Source: Stenotrophomonas maltophilia (lineage in GTDB: Bacteria; Pseudomonadota; Gammaproteobacteria; Xanthomonadales; Xanthomonadaceae). Taken from it: 64,000 nucleotides of DNA. The stretch is from assembly GCF_002799155.1 (NCBI RefSeq), contig NZ_NERD01000002.1:434001-498000 (forward strand), given 5' to 3'. The notes below the pieces were generated by a model. That model saw only the letters and a list, made by a program, of their open reading frames with translations, searched no databases and was not told the origin of the DNA. The translations under genes were made by a program, and so were the position numbers. The stretch's first letter is position 1. Every line of letters begins with the position of its first letter. Below, one piece after another: positions 10,342 to 18,379 of the stretch.

Positions 10342-11808
10342 ATGTGTGGCATCGTCGGAATCGTCGGCAACCAGAACGTCGCCGGGCAGTTGTATGACGG
10401 CTTGACCGTTCTCCAGCATCGCGGCCAGGATGCGGCGGGCATCGCCACGGCCAATGGCAGCCGCCTGCGGGTGCAGAAAGCCACCGGCCTGGTCCGCGAT
10501 GTGTTCGATGCACGCACCATGTCCACCCTGGAAGGCAGTGTCGGCATCGCCCATGTGCGCTACCCGACCGCCGGCTCGGAAGGCATGGACGAGGCGCAGC
10601 CGTTCTACGTCAACTCACCGTACGGCATCGCGCTGGCCCACAACGGCAACCTGATCAACACCGAGGCGCTGCGCCAGCAGGTGTTCGAACAGGACCGCCG
10701 CAACGTCAACACCGATTCGGACAGCGAAGTGCTGCTGAACGTGTTCGCCTACGAACTGGAGCAGCAGCGCCAGCTCAGCCCGGAAGCCGCGATCCGCGCG
10801 GTGGCCGGTGTTCACCGCCGCTGCAAGGGCGGCTATGCGGTGGTCAGCGTGGTGCTGGGCCTGGGCCTGGTTGCCTTCCGCGACCCGCATGGCATCCGCC
10901 CGCTGGTACTGGGCAAGCGCAGCCATGCCGAGGGCGACGAGTACATCGTGGCCTCCGAGTCGGCCGCGCTGGACGTACTGGGCTTCCAGCGCGTGCGTGA
11001 CGTGCAGCCGGGTGAAGCGCTGGTGATCACCGCGCGCGGCGAGCTGTTCTCCGAGATCTGCGCCGAGCCGGCCGAACACACACCGTGCATCTTCGAGTAT
11101 GTGTACTTCGCGCGCCCGGATTCGATGATCGACAATGTCTCGGTGCACAAGGCGCGCATGCGCATGGGCATCAAGCTGGGCGAGAAGATCCTGCGCCTGC
11201 GCCCGGACCACGACATCGACACCATCATCCCGATCCCGGATACCTCGCGCGATGCCGCGCTGGAGATCTCCAACGTGCTTGGGGTGAAGTACCGCGAGGG
11301 CTTCATCAAGAACCGCTACATCGGCCGCACCTTCATCATGCCGGGCCAGGGCGAACGCGTGAAGTCGGTGCGCCGCAAGCTCAACCCGATCCACCTGGAG
11401 TTCCGCAACCGCGTGGTGCTGCTGGTGGACGACTCGATCGTGCGTGGCACCACCAGCCAGCAGATCGTGCAGATGGCCCGTGATGCGGGCGCGCGCAAGG
11501 TCTACCTGGCCAGCGCGGCGCCGCCGGTGCGCTACCCGAACATCTACGGCATCGACATGCCGGCGGCCGAAGAGCTGGTCGCGCACAACCGCACCGTGGA
11601 AGAGATCGAGGCCCACCTGGGCTGCGACTGGCTGATCTACCAGGACCTGGAAGACATGGAAGCGGCGGTCAGCGAGGGCAACCCGGCGCTGCGCAACTTC
11701 GATTCGTCCTGCTTCAACGGCCACTACCCGACGGGTATCGAGCCGGGCTACTTCGAGCGCATCCAGCAGTTGCGTTCGGACGACGCCAAGCACAAGCGCC
11801 GCGCCTGA
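10342..11808 (+). CDS. purF: Amidophosphoribosyltransferase
   Basis: Encodes 488 residues. It catalyses the first committed step of purine synthesis, making phosphoribosylamine from PRPP and glutamine. The N-terminal Cys2 after Met removal (MCGIVGIVG) is the glutaminase nucleophile. The PRPP-binding loop is [14 protein letters not shown], and the phosphoribosyltransferase half also shows [12 protein letters not shown]. No iron-sulfur cysteine set or propeptide precedes Cys2, so it is the E. coli-type enzyme. A DUF455 gene starts ten bases after the stop codon. Confidence 0.96.
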   Translation: MCGIVGIVGNQNVAGQLYDGLTVLQHRGQDAAGIATANGSRLRVQKATGLVRDVFDARTMSTLEGSVGIAHVRYPTAGSEGMDEAQPFYVNSPYGIALAHNGNLINTEALRQQVFEQDRRNVNTDSDSEVLLNVFAYELEQQRQLSPEAAIRAVAGVHRRCKGGYAVVSVVLGLGLVAFRDPHGIRPLVLGKRSHAEGDEYIVASESAALDVLGFQRVRDVQPGEALVITARGELFSEICAEPAEHTPCIFEYVYFARPDSMIDNVSVHKARMRMGIKLGEKILRLRPDHDIDTIIPIPDTSRDAALEISNVLGVKYREGFIKNRYIGRTFIMPGQGERVKSVRRKLNPIHLEFRNRVVLLVDDSIVRGTTSQQIVQMARDAGARKVYLASAAPPVRYPNIYGIDMPAAEELVAHNRTVEEIEAHLGCDWLIYQDLEDMEAAVSEGNPALRNFDSSCFNGHYPTGIEPGYFERIQQLRSDDAKHKRRA

Positions 11809-11817
11809 GGTCCAGGC

Positions 11818-12642
11818 GTGGTTGCGGTGCCCGATGTTGGTGGTGACCTGCTGCGCGCGGCGCAGCAGTGCCTGGCTGAAGCCGACCCGCTGCGCAAGGT
11901 GGCGCTGACCCAGGCGTATGCGGCCGCGTTCCGTGCCGGCCGCCTGAGGGTGACCGCCGATGCGCCGCCGCCGGAACCGATCCGCATGCCTGGCCGGCCG
12001 GCTCGGCTGGTGCTGGTGCATCCGCGCGAAGTGCCGCGGCGCGGCCTGGGCGGCGTGGAAGGGCGTGCCGCCTTCATCCACGCCATCGCCCACATCGAAC
12101 TCAATGCGATCGACCTGGCCTGGGATGCGGTGTACCGCTTCCGCGGCCTGCCACCGGCGTTCCATGCCGACTGGGTCAGCTGTGCCGACGACGAATCGCG
12201 GCACTTCATGCTGCTGCGCGAGCGCCTGCAGGTACACGGCCACGACTACGCCGATTTTCCCGCGCACAACGGCCTGTGGGAAATGTGCGGGAAGACCGCC
12301 CATGATGGTCTGGCGCGCATGGCACTGGTACCGCGCGTGCTGGAAGCGCGTGGCCTGGACGTGACCCCGGGCATGATCGAAAAACTGCGCAATGTGGGTG
12401 ATGGCGAAACCGCCGACGTACTGGAAGTGATCCTGCGCGAGGAAGTGGCGCACGTTGCGGCCGGTTCGCGCTGGTACCGCTGGTACTGTGATCGCGCCGG
12501 TGTCGAACCGCGCGCGCGGTTCAAGGAGCTGCTGGTGGAATACGCCGGCGGCTACCTGCATGGGCCGTTCAACATCGAAGCGCGCCTGCTGGCCGGCTTC
12601 GATGCCGACGAGCTCGCCAACCTGGTCGAACAGGCCGGCTGA
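11818..12642 (+). CDS. DUF455 family ferritin-like protein
   Basis: Encodes 274 residues starting at GTG, with GAGG seven bases upstream inside the purF stop region. The pattern of acid and histidine residues (AIAHIELNAIDLAWD, DDESRHFMLL, ILREEVAHVAAGSRWY) is the four-helix di-metal site of the ferritin-like fold, as in DUF455 proteins. The family is related to MiaE-type tRNA hydroxylases, but no activity can be assigned. The ten-base gap from purF suggests one transcript. A very long palindrome follows the stop codon. Confidence 0.8.
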   Translation: MVAVPDVGGDLLRAAQQCLAEADPLRKVALTQAYAAAFRAGRLRVTADAPPPEPIRMPGRPARLVLVHPREVPRRGLGGVEGRAAFIHAIAHIELNAIDLAWDAVYRFRGLPPAFHADWVSCADDESRHFMLLRERLQVHGHDYADFPAHNGLWEMCGKTAHDGLARMALVPRVLEARGLDVTPGMIEKLRNVGDGETADVLEVILREEVAHVAAGSRWYRWYCDRAGVEPRARFKELLVEYAGGYLHGPFNIEARLLAGFDADELANLVEQAG

Positions 12643-12645
12643 CAG

Positions 12646-12711
12646 AAAAGGGGACGGAGGGGATTAAGTCGTTTGTGGCACAAACGACTTAATCCCCTCC
12701 GTCCCTTTTTT
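12646..12711. terminator. 66-base near-perfect palindrome with T tract
   Basis: Two 32-base arms differ at one position and meet at a single central base, running from AAAAGGGGACGGAGGGG to CCCCTCCGTCCCTTTTT. The right end is a T tract, and the left end reads as a T tract on the other strand. It therefore can act as a terminator for both the DUF455 gene and the converging DUF2235 gene, whose stop codon overlaps its end. The stem is far longer than an ordinary terminator. Confidence 0.75.
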
Positions 12712-14168
12712 CATGCGTTCGGCAACACCACGCGCTTGCCATCCACCGTTGGCCGGTTGATGTAGAACAGGCCGGGACCCGGCCTGTAGGGCAGTTCGCT
12801 GACGCCGGCGTCGGCGGTGTAGGTCAGTGCAGTGTCGCCCAGTGCATCGAAATTCCAGTGTGCCGACTGCATCAGGTAGCGTCGGCGCAGCAGCGCCTCC
12901 TGGGGCTGGGTCAGCGCCTGTCCGGCCACCAGTCGGCGTGCGATCGGCTGCAGGGCCGACGGCAGCTCCCAGCCGGGAACTCCAGCGACATTGGCGGTCC
13001 ATTGCACGCCGGCATCGATGGCATGCTGCTGCATCACCTGCAGCGCGATCAACTGGTAGCGCCAATCGATGCGCCGGCGCAGCACCACTGCCGCGGTGAC
13101 GTACAGCACCGGGGAGAGCAGCACGCTGCGGCTGCCGGCGCGACGTTGCTGTTGCCACTGGTGCCAGACATCCACCCAGACCTCCTTTTCACCCACGCCC
13201 AGCTGCTGCCGCCAGCGCTCGGCATCGGCCTGCGTTTCGGCGTAGGCCGTGGTGGCCTGCAGCAACGCCAGTGGAGGGACCAGGTAGTCGGCAACGGCCG
13301 GGCGACGCAACTGCTGCCGGCGCGGGCGGCTGAGCAGCTTGGGACCTTCTTCCAGCTGGTTGTAGCCACCGCCGATGTTGGCGTGCACGCCGGGCAGGGC
13401 GATCTCGGTGAACGGCGGTGCCACCGTGGTCAGCGGATAGTGCTGGCGATGTTCGTCGCGCGCGGTCAACTGCACCACGCGCGCAGCGATGCCGCTGCGC
13501 AGGGCGAGCTGCGGGTGTTCGTCGGCGCGGCCACCACTGACCGCAACCACGGTGTCGAACAGTCCGATGAAGCGCAGCACCGGCGTGACGGCGGCGAAGT
13601 GCACAGTGCAGGGCAGGCCGGCGCCCTGCAGCAGCTGGCGCCAGCGCGCGCTGTCCCAGGCCTGCAGCTGGTTTGCGATATCACGTGCCGCGGCAGCACC
13701 GCGCGAATAGCCGAACAGATCCACCTGCACGCTATGCAGCGGTCGTTGCCAGCGCGCGGACAGCTCGGCCAGTGCCGCCGGCAGCAGCACCTGCAGCGCG
13801 CGCTGCACTTTCGCGCGAACGCCACTGGCACCGATGCCGAAGGCCAGTCCGATCAGATCGTCATCGGCATCATCGCGGGTGCCCACGCCCTCGACATAGA
13901 TCGACAGCGAAGGCACGGCCATCGCATCGCGGCGGCTGTCCGGATACAGCTGTTGCAGGCGCGCGATGTTGGTCAGGCCGTTGTCGTAGCTGCTGGTCAG
14001 CCGGCTCTGGTAGGTCGAATCATCATCCGCGCGCAGCTGCGCCGGGCGTGGCTGCGGAACCTGTGGGCGACCGCGTGCCAGGTTGTGTGCGTTGTTGCGG
14101 GTGCCATCGAAGAACAGGCCGATCCGCAGCAAGCCGACATCTTCGTCCGTGTCCTGCGATGGTGCCAT
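12711..14168 (-). CDS. DUF2235 (T6SS Tle1-like phospholipase) domain protein
   Basis: Encodes 485 residues. The first half is an alpha/beta hydrolase of the DUF2235 type: LRIGLFFDGTRNN at residues 15-26, YVEGVGTRDD at 91-100, and the nucleophile elbow DLFGYSRGAAAARD with Ser155. Later segments include FIGLFDTVVAVSG and PGVHANIGGGY, where the catalytic Asp and His are expected. This family holds Tle1 antibacterial phospholipases delivered by type VI secretion, and also uncharacterised hydrolases. No signal peptide is seen, and no VgrG, PAAR, adaptor or immunity gene is next to it, so an effector role is only a possibility. The start was chosen by GGGGA seven bases upstream; an ATG two codons earlier is also possible. 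The C-terminal 200 residues match nothing I know. Confidence 0.75.
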   Translation of the reverse strand: MAPSQDTDEDVGLLRIGLFFDGTRNNAHNLARGRPQVPQPRPAQLRADDDSTYQSRLTSSYDNGLTNIARLQQLYPDSRRDAMAVPSLSIYVEGVGTRDDADDDLIGLAFGIGASGVRAKVQRALQVLLPAALAELSARWQRPLHSVQVDLFGYSRGAAAARDIANQLQAWDSARWRQLLQGAGLPCTVHFAAVTPVLRFIGLFDTVVAVSGGRADEHPQLALRSGIAARVVQLTARDEHRQHYPLTTVAPPFTEIALPGVHANIGGGYNQLEEGPKLLSRPRRQQLRRPAVADYLVPPLALLQATTAYAETQADAERWRQQLGVGEKEVWVDVWHQWQQQRRAGSRSVLLSPVLYVTAAVVLRRRIDWRYQLIALQVMQQHAIDAGVQWTANVAGVPGWELPSALQPIARRLVAGQALTQPQEALLRRRYLMQSAHWNFDALGDTALTYTADAGVSELPYRPGPGLFYINRPTVDGKRVVLPNA

Positions 14169-14393
14169 GTGCATTCCCCGTCGTGGCTGCGTCACGGTAG
14201 CGCGAAAGCGGTGTATTGGCGAAGTGTAGTGACGCTTTTGACCTGACTGAACGCAGATGCGGTAGATCACAAATCCCGACTTTCATTTCACTCGCCTATT
14301 GAATTCACACGACCCGCGCAGGCCAGATGGCCAAACCCGGCAAACCGGGTCGTGCTGCATCAACGCTATTCACATCATTCAAGGAGCGACGCA

Positions 14394-15647
14394 ATGTTGT
14401 CCAGATCGATTGGTAAAGCGGCAGGTGGCCTGGTCCTGGGTTTGTCGGTGGCAGCGGCCGCGCATGCCGCACCGTTGTTCGAGCCGGTGACGGTCATCAG
14501 CCGCGCATCGGCAAGCAGTGAGCCCGCACTCGGCAAGTTGCTGGCCACCCCGTCCACGGCGACGGTACAGGAAGTGCGTGTCGATGCAGCAGCCACTGCA
14601 CAGCCGCAGCTGGAATTCGAACTGCTCGGCCAGCGCGTGCAGGCGGTGCGCAGCAAGGTTCAGGCGCTGCCCGATGGCGGCAGCATCTGGTACGGCCAGT
14701 TCCGTTCGCCCTCGGACAAGCTGACCGCGGCCACCTCCAACGGCCAGGACGATCCCGGCAATTCGCTGATCCTGGTGCGCTCGGGCGATACCATCACCGG
14801 CTCGATCCGCAAGGATGGAAAGCTGTACCGCCTGCGCCCGCTGGGCAACCGCCACGTGCTGGTGGAAGTGGATGAGTCGCGGATGCCGGCCGACCATCCG
14901 GCCGATTACAACCAGCTGCCGAAGATCCCGATGGGCAACAATGATCGCCTCGGTATCGCCCAGGCTTCGTCCGGCACGCCGGCGACCATCCGCGTGCTGG
15001 TGGTGGCGACGAATGCTGCGGTGGCTGCCTATGGCGGCAACATGCAGTCGCTGGTGCAGCTGGCCGTGGCCGAATCCAACCAGGGCTACACCAACAGCAA
15101 CGTCGGCCTCACCCTGCAGCTGGCCGGGTACGAGACCACCAGCTACGCCGAGTCCGGCAACTTCACCACCGACCTGACCCGCTTCCGCAACACCAGCGAC
15201 GGCTACATGGACAGCATCCATACCAGCCGCAACAACACCGCCGCAGACGTCGGGGTACTGCTGATCAACAACGCCAGCTACTGCGGTTTGGCCTCGGGCA
15301 TCGGATCGACGGCGTCGACGGCGTTCGCGGCGGTGTACTGGGATTGCGCGACCGGCTACTACTCGTTCGCGCACGAGATCGGCCATCTGCAGAGCGCGCG
15401 GCATGACATCGCCACCGACCCGAGTACGTCGCCGTACGCCTACGGCCATGGCTACCGCTATGAGCCGGCAACCGGCACCGGCTGGCGCACGATCATGGCC
15501 TACAACTGCACCCGCAGCTGCCCGCGCCTGAACTACTGGTCCAACCCGAACATCAGCTACAGCGGCATCCCGATGGGCAATGCCAGTACCGCCGACAACC
15601 AGCGCGTGCTGGTCAATACCAAGCACACGATCGCGGCATTCCGCTGA
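14394..15647 (+). CDS. Secreted metzincin-type zinc metalloprotease
   Basis: Encodes 417 residues with a signal peptide cleaved near AHAAP (about residue 24); AAGGAG lies eight bases before the ATG. An N-terminal propeptide-like region (to about residue 200) is followed by a catalytic domain. The zinc site is HEIGHLQSARHD (His327, Glu328, His331, His337), and IMAYNC at Met368 fits a Met-turn 31 residues later. Most metzincins have Gly at the position of Ser334, so the motif is slightly divergent. It is probably an exported endopeptidase. It is alone on its strand, divergent from the DUF2235 gene and convergent with lpxH. Confidence 0.85.
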   Translation: MLSRSIGKAAGGLVLGLSVAAAAHAAPLFEPVTVISRASASSEPALGKLLATPSTATVQEVRVDAAATAQPQLEFELLGQRVQAVRSKVQALPDGGSIWYGQFRSPSDKLTAATSNGQDDPGNSLILVRSGDTITGSIRKDGKLYRLRPLGNRHVLVEVDESRMPADHPADYNQLPKIPMGNNDRLGIAQASSGTPATIRVLVVATNAAVAAYGGNMQSLVQLAVAESNQGYTNSNVGLTLQLAGYETTSYAESGNFTTDLTRFRNTSDGYMDSIHTSRNNTAADVGVLLINNASYCGLASGIGSTASTAFAAVYWDCATGYYSFAHEIGHLQSARHDIATDPSTSPYAYGHGYRYEPATGTGWRTIMAYNCTRSCPRLNYWSNPNISYSGIPMGNASTADNQRVLVNTKHTIAAFR

Positions 15648-15701
15648 GCCTGTATCGTCCGCGGCCGCCTCGTGCGGCCGCGGATTTCCGGCCCGCGCGC
15701 A

Positions 15702-16448
15702 TCAGCTGCGGGCGAGGGTATCCAGCGTCCAGCCGCTGGCATCCACGCGCAGCACCGAACCCTGTTCGTACCAGTCACCCAGCACGATGCGGGTGCGCTC
15801 GCGACCACCGGCCTGCAGCGTGTGGATCGCCGGCCGGTGCGTATGGCCATGGATCATGGTGTCCACGCCATGGCGCACGAAGGTGGCATCGACTTCGGCA
15901 GCGGCCACGTCGGTCACCGACTCGAACTGTGCACGATCGTCCTGTTTCATTTCAGACTGGCGCGCCTGGCTGGCTTCGCGGGCCTTCTGCGCGAACGCGA
16001 TGCGTGCGGCCAGCGGCTGAGAAAGGAACTGCGCCTGGAACGCCGGGTCGCGGGTCTGTGCACGGAACTGCTGGTAGGGGATGTCATCGGTGCACAGCAG
16101 GTCACCGTGCTGCAGCAGCACGGGCCGGCCGTACAGTTCGATCATGCACGGGTCGGGCAGGATGCGCAGGCCGGCACGGCGCGCGTAATCCTCGCCGAGC
16201 AGGAAGTCGCGGTTGCCGCGGATGAAGTACACCGGCACGCCGCTGTCGGACAGCACCTTCAACGCATCGGCGACGGCATCGGCGCCGGGCGAGGGCGTGT
16301 CGTCGCCGATCCAGGCTTCGAACAGGTCGCCAAGAATGTACAGCGCATCGGCGCCGGGCGCCTGCTCGCGCAGGAAGCGCAGGAACAGGTCGGTGATCTC
16401 CGGACGGCTGGGGTCCAGATGCAGGTCGGAAATGAACAGCGTGGTCAT
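15702..16448 (-). CDS. lpxH: UDP-2,3-diacylglucosamine diphosphatase
   Basis: Encodes 248 residues. It hydrolyses UDP-2,3-diacylglucosamine to lipid X and UMP in lipid A synthesis, as a peripheral inner-membrane enzyme. The calcineurin-type metal motifs are all present: [25 protein letters not shown] and HGHTHRP. It follows the glycosyltransferase and PAP2 genes on the same strand, with a hairpin repeat between. Confidence 0.95.
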   Translation of the reverse strand: MTTLFISDLHLDPSRPEITDLFLRFLREQAPGADALYILGDLFEAWIGDDTPSPGADAVADALKVLSDSGVPVYFIRGNRDFLLGEDYARRAGLRILPDPCMIELYGRPVLLQHGDLLCTDDIPYQQFRAQTRDPAFQAQFLSQPLAARIAFAQKAREASQARQSEMKQDDRAQFESVTDVAAAEVDATFVRHGVDTMIHGHTHRPAIHTLQAGGRERTRIVLGDWYEQGSVLRVDASGWTLDTLARS

Positions 16449-16477
16449 GCCCGCATTCTAGGCCATCAACGATGACG

Positions 16478-16497
16478 GTAGCGCCGCCGGCATTGTG
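16478..16497. repeat. SMAG-type GTAG half element
   Basis: GTAGCGCCGCCGGCATTGT abuts the hairpin at 16498, and the far side of that hairpin is followed by GGGCTAC, the reversed head. The two together form a composite REP unit. Confidence 0.45.
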
Positions 16498-16538
16498 GGG
16501 GTCAGATCCCTTTTCCGAAGGAAAAGGGATCTGACCCC
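16498..16538. repeat. About 40-base hairpin repeat, copy 2 of 3
   Basis: GGGGTCAGATCCCTTTTCC pairs perfectly with GGAAAAGGGATCTGACCCC around three bases. It lies three bases after the PAP2 gene stop codon and is the most perfect of the three copies (others at 404 and 56015). Confidence 0.7.
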
Positions 16539-16541
16539 GGG

Positions 16542-17081
16542 CTACACCGGCAGCGGCAGCCAGGCCAGGCTGGCCGACGCCAGCAGCACCGCGATGCCCG
16601 TCGCCGCCAGTACGTCGCTGGGGTAGTGCAGGCCCAGAACCACCCGCGACAGCGCGACGCCGGCGGTGAAGGGGACCAGCAACGGTGCCAGCCAAGGGTA
16701 GTAGGCCAGGGCGACGATGGTGAACGACACCGCATGCAGGGTGTGCCCGGAGGGGAAGCTGAATTCGTCCAGCGGTGCCACCCAGGCGCGGATGCGCAGG
16801 TCGGCCGCATAGGGCCGCGGGCGCCGGGTCCAGCGCTTGAGGCCCTTGTACAGCAGCAGCGCGGCCAGGCCGGTGGCAGCCATGTGCACCGAGGCGCGCA
16901 GGCCATCGAATCCGTCCAGCACCACCAGCGCACCCATCAGCACATACCAGAACACGCCATCGCCGAGCCGGCTGATGATCGAGAACAGGCGACGCACCCG
17001 GCGGCGCCGGCAGTAGTGGTTGGCCCGTCGGCACAGGCGTGCGTCGCGGTCGGCCAGCAACTCAAGCCGCGTGGTGCGCAT
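16542..17081 (-). CDS. PAP2-family membrane phosphatase
   Basis: Encodes 179 residues with several membrane segments. The three phosphatase motifs are visible in order: KRWTRRPRP (KxxxxxxRP type), FPSGHTLHA (PSGH), and SRVVLGLHYPSD (SRxxxxxHxxxD). Such enzymes dephosphorylate lipid phosphates such as undecaprenyl pyrophosphate or phosphatidic acid. The start codon lies inside the end of the upstream glycosyltransferase gene (20-base overlap), so the two are translationally linked. The substrate is not predictable, but glycolipid or cell-envelope work fits. Confidence 0.85.
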   Translation of the reverse strand: MRTTRLELLADRDARLCRRANHYCRRRRVRRLFSIISRLGDGVFWYVLMGALVVLDGFDGLRASVHMAATGLAALLLYKGLKRWTRRPRPYAADLRIRAWVAPLDEFSFPSGHTLHAVSFTIVALAYYPWLAPLLVPFTAGVALSRVVLGLHYPSDVLAATGIAVLLASASLAWLPLPV

Positions 17082-18207
17082 GGCCGCTCCTCCTCGACTG
17101 TGCCAGTTCGGCCAGCAGGGCATCGAACTCGGCTACCACCTGCTGTGGATGCAGGCGCTTCATCGCGCGCGCGGCGTTGCCGCCCAGTTCGCGGCGTTGC
17201 GCGTCATCGGCAGCCAGCTGCACGGCGGCCTCGATGAACTGCTCGTCACTGCCCACCGCCGCGCCGTTCTCGCCGTTGCGCAGGTACTCGCGTGCAGCAC
17301 CATAGTCGAACGCCACGGTGGCGACACCGCTGGCCATGCTTTCCAGAGTCACGTTGCCGAAGGTCTCGCTGCGGCTGGGGAACAGGAACAGATCGCCGCT
17401 GGCGAAGTGCCGGGCCAGGGCGTCGCCGCGCTGGATGCCGCAGAAGATGAAGTCGGGATTCTCGTGTGCCAGCCTCTCGCGGGCGGGACCCTCCCCCACC
17501 CACACGAAGCGTGCCTTGGGCCGGATCTGCTGCAGCCGGCGGAATGCCTTCACCGCCAGGCCAAGGTTCTTCTCCGCGGCAATGCGGCCGACATAGATCG
17601 CCACCAGGCCATTGCCATCGACGCCCCATTCCTCGCGCAGCGCAGGATCGCGCCGGCCCGGATCAAACTGTTGGCTGTCCACCGCGCGGGCCAGCAGGCG
17701 CACGCGCTCGAAGCCCTGTTCGCCAAGGAACTGCTGCAGCTCGCGGGTCGGCACCAGGGTGGCGTCCGCCTGGTTGTGGAACCGGCGCATCCAGCGCATG
17801 GCGGCAGCCTGCAGCCACGCCACGCCATAGTCGGGCAGGTATTCGTCGAAGCGGGTGTGGAAGCCGCTGGCGACGGGAATCCCGAGGCGGCGTGCAGTAC
17901 GCAGCGCGGACCATCCGAGTGGACCTTCGGTGGCGATGTAGACCGCATCCGGGCGCTGCTTCTGCCAGTGGCGGCCCAGCCGGATCGGCGCTGGCAGGCC
18001 GAAACGCAGGCCGGGGTAGCGGGGCAGGGCGGCACCAGGAACCAGCAGCGTGCCCGGCGCCGAATCCAGTGCTTCGCTGGACTGGCGGGGGCGCACCAGG
18101 TCGATCTCGTGCCCGGCTGCGCGCAGACCCTGTTCCAGCCCCTGCACGGTGAGGGCAACGCCGTTCACTTCCGGTGGATAGGTCTCGGTGACGATGGCAT
18201 AGCGCAT
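17062..18207 (-). CDS. Glycosyltransferase family 4 (GT-B fold)
   Basis: Encodes 381 residues. The N-terminal YAIVTETYPPEVNGVALTVQG is typical of GT4 mannosyl- and related transferases. The C-terminal donor site has YVGRIAAEKNL and the EX7E motif ETFGNVTLESMASG. GGGAGG seven bases before the ATG decides the start. It overlaps the PAP2 gene downstream, suggesting that the pair makes or modifies a glycolipid. Donor and acceptor are unknown. Confidence 0.85.
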   Translation of the reverse strand: MRYAIVTETYPPEVNGVALTVQGLEQGLRAAGHEIDLVRPRQSSEALDSAPGTLLVPGAALPRYPGLRFGLPAPIRLGRHWQKQRPDAVYIATEGPLGWSALRTARRLGIPVASGFHTRFDEYLPDYGVAWLQAAAMRWMRRFHNQADATLVPTRELQQFLGEQGFERVRLLARAVDSQQFDPGRRDPALREEWGVDGNGLVAIYVGRIAAEKNLGLAVKAFRRLQQIRPKARFVWVGEGPARERLAHENPDFIFCGIQRGDALARHFASGDLFLFPSRSETFGNVTLESMASGVATVAFDYGAAREYLRNGENGAAVGSDEQFIEAAVQLAADDAQRRELGGNAARAMKRLHPQQVVAEFDALLAELAQSRRSGHAHHAA

Positions 18208-18321
18208 GGCGGGCCTCCCGGTTTCCGGCATGCTCGGGCCTGGCGATGTAGCCGACATGACCGCTTTGCGACGGTCAGATGACGGCGGCGCCGGCCACCG
18301 TATGGAGGCCCTGCCCCCCTG

Positions 18322-18350
18322 AAAAAACCACGGCCCCGAAGGGCCGTGGT
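18322..18350 (-). terminator. Rho-independent terminator after the TonB receptor gene
   Basis: On the minus strand, ACCACGGCCC-TTCG-GGGCCGTGGT is followed by a run of T. It lies 30 bases past the receptor stop codon. Confidence 0.85.
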
Positions 18351-18379
18351 CGTAGTGCTTCACATCACAGCGCGATGGA

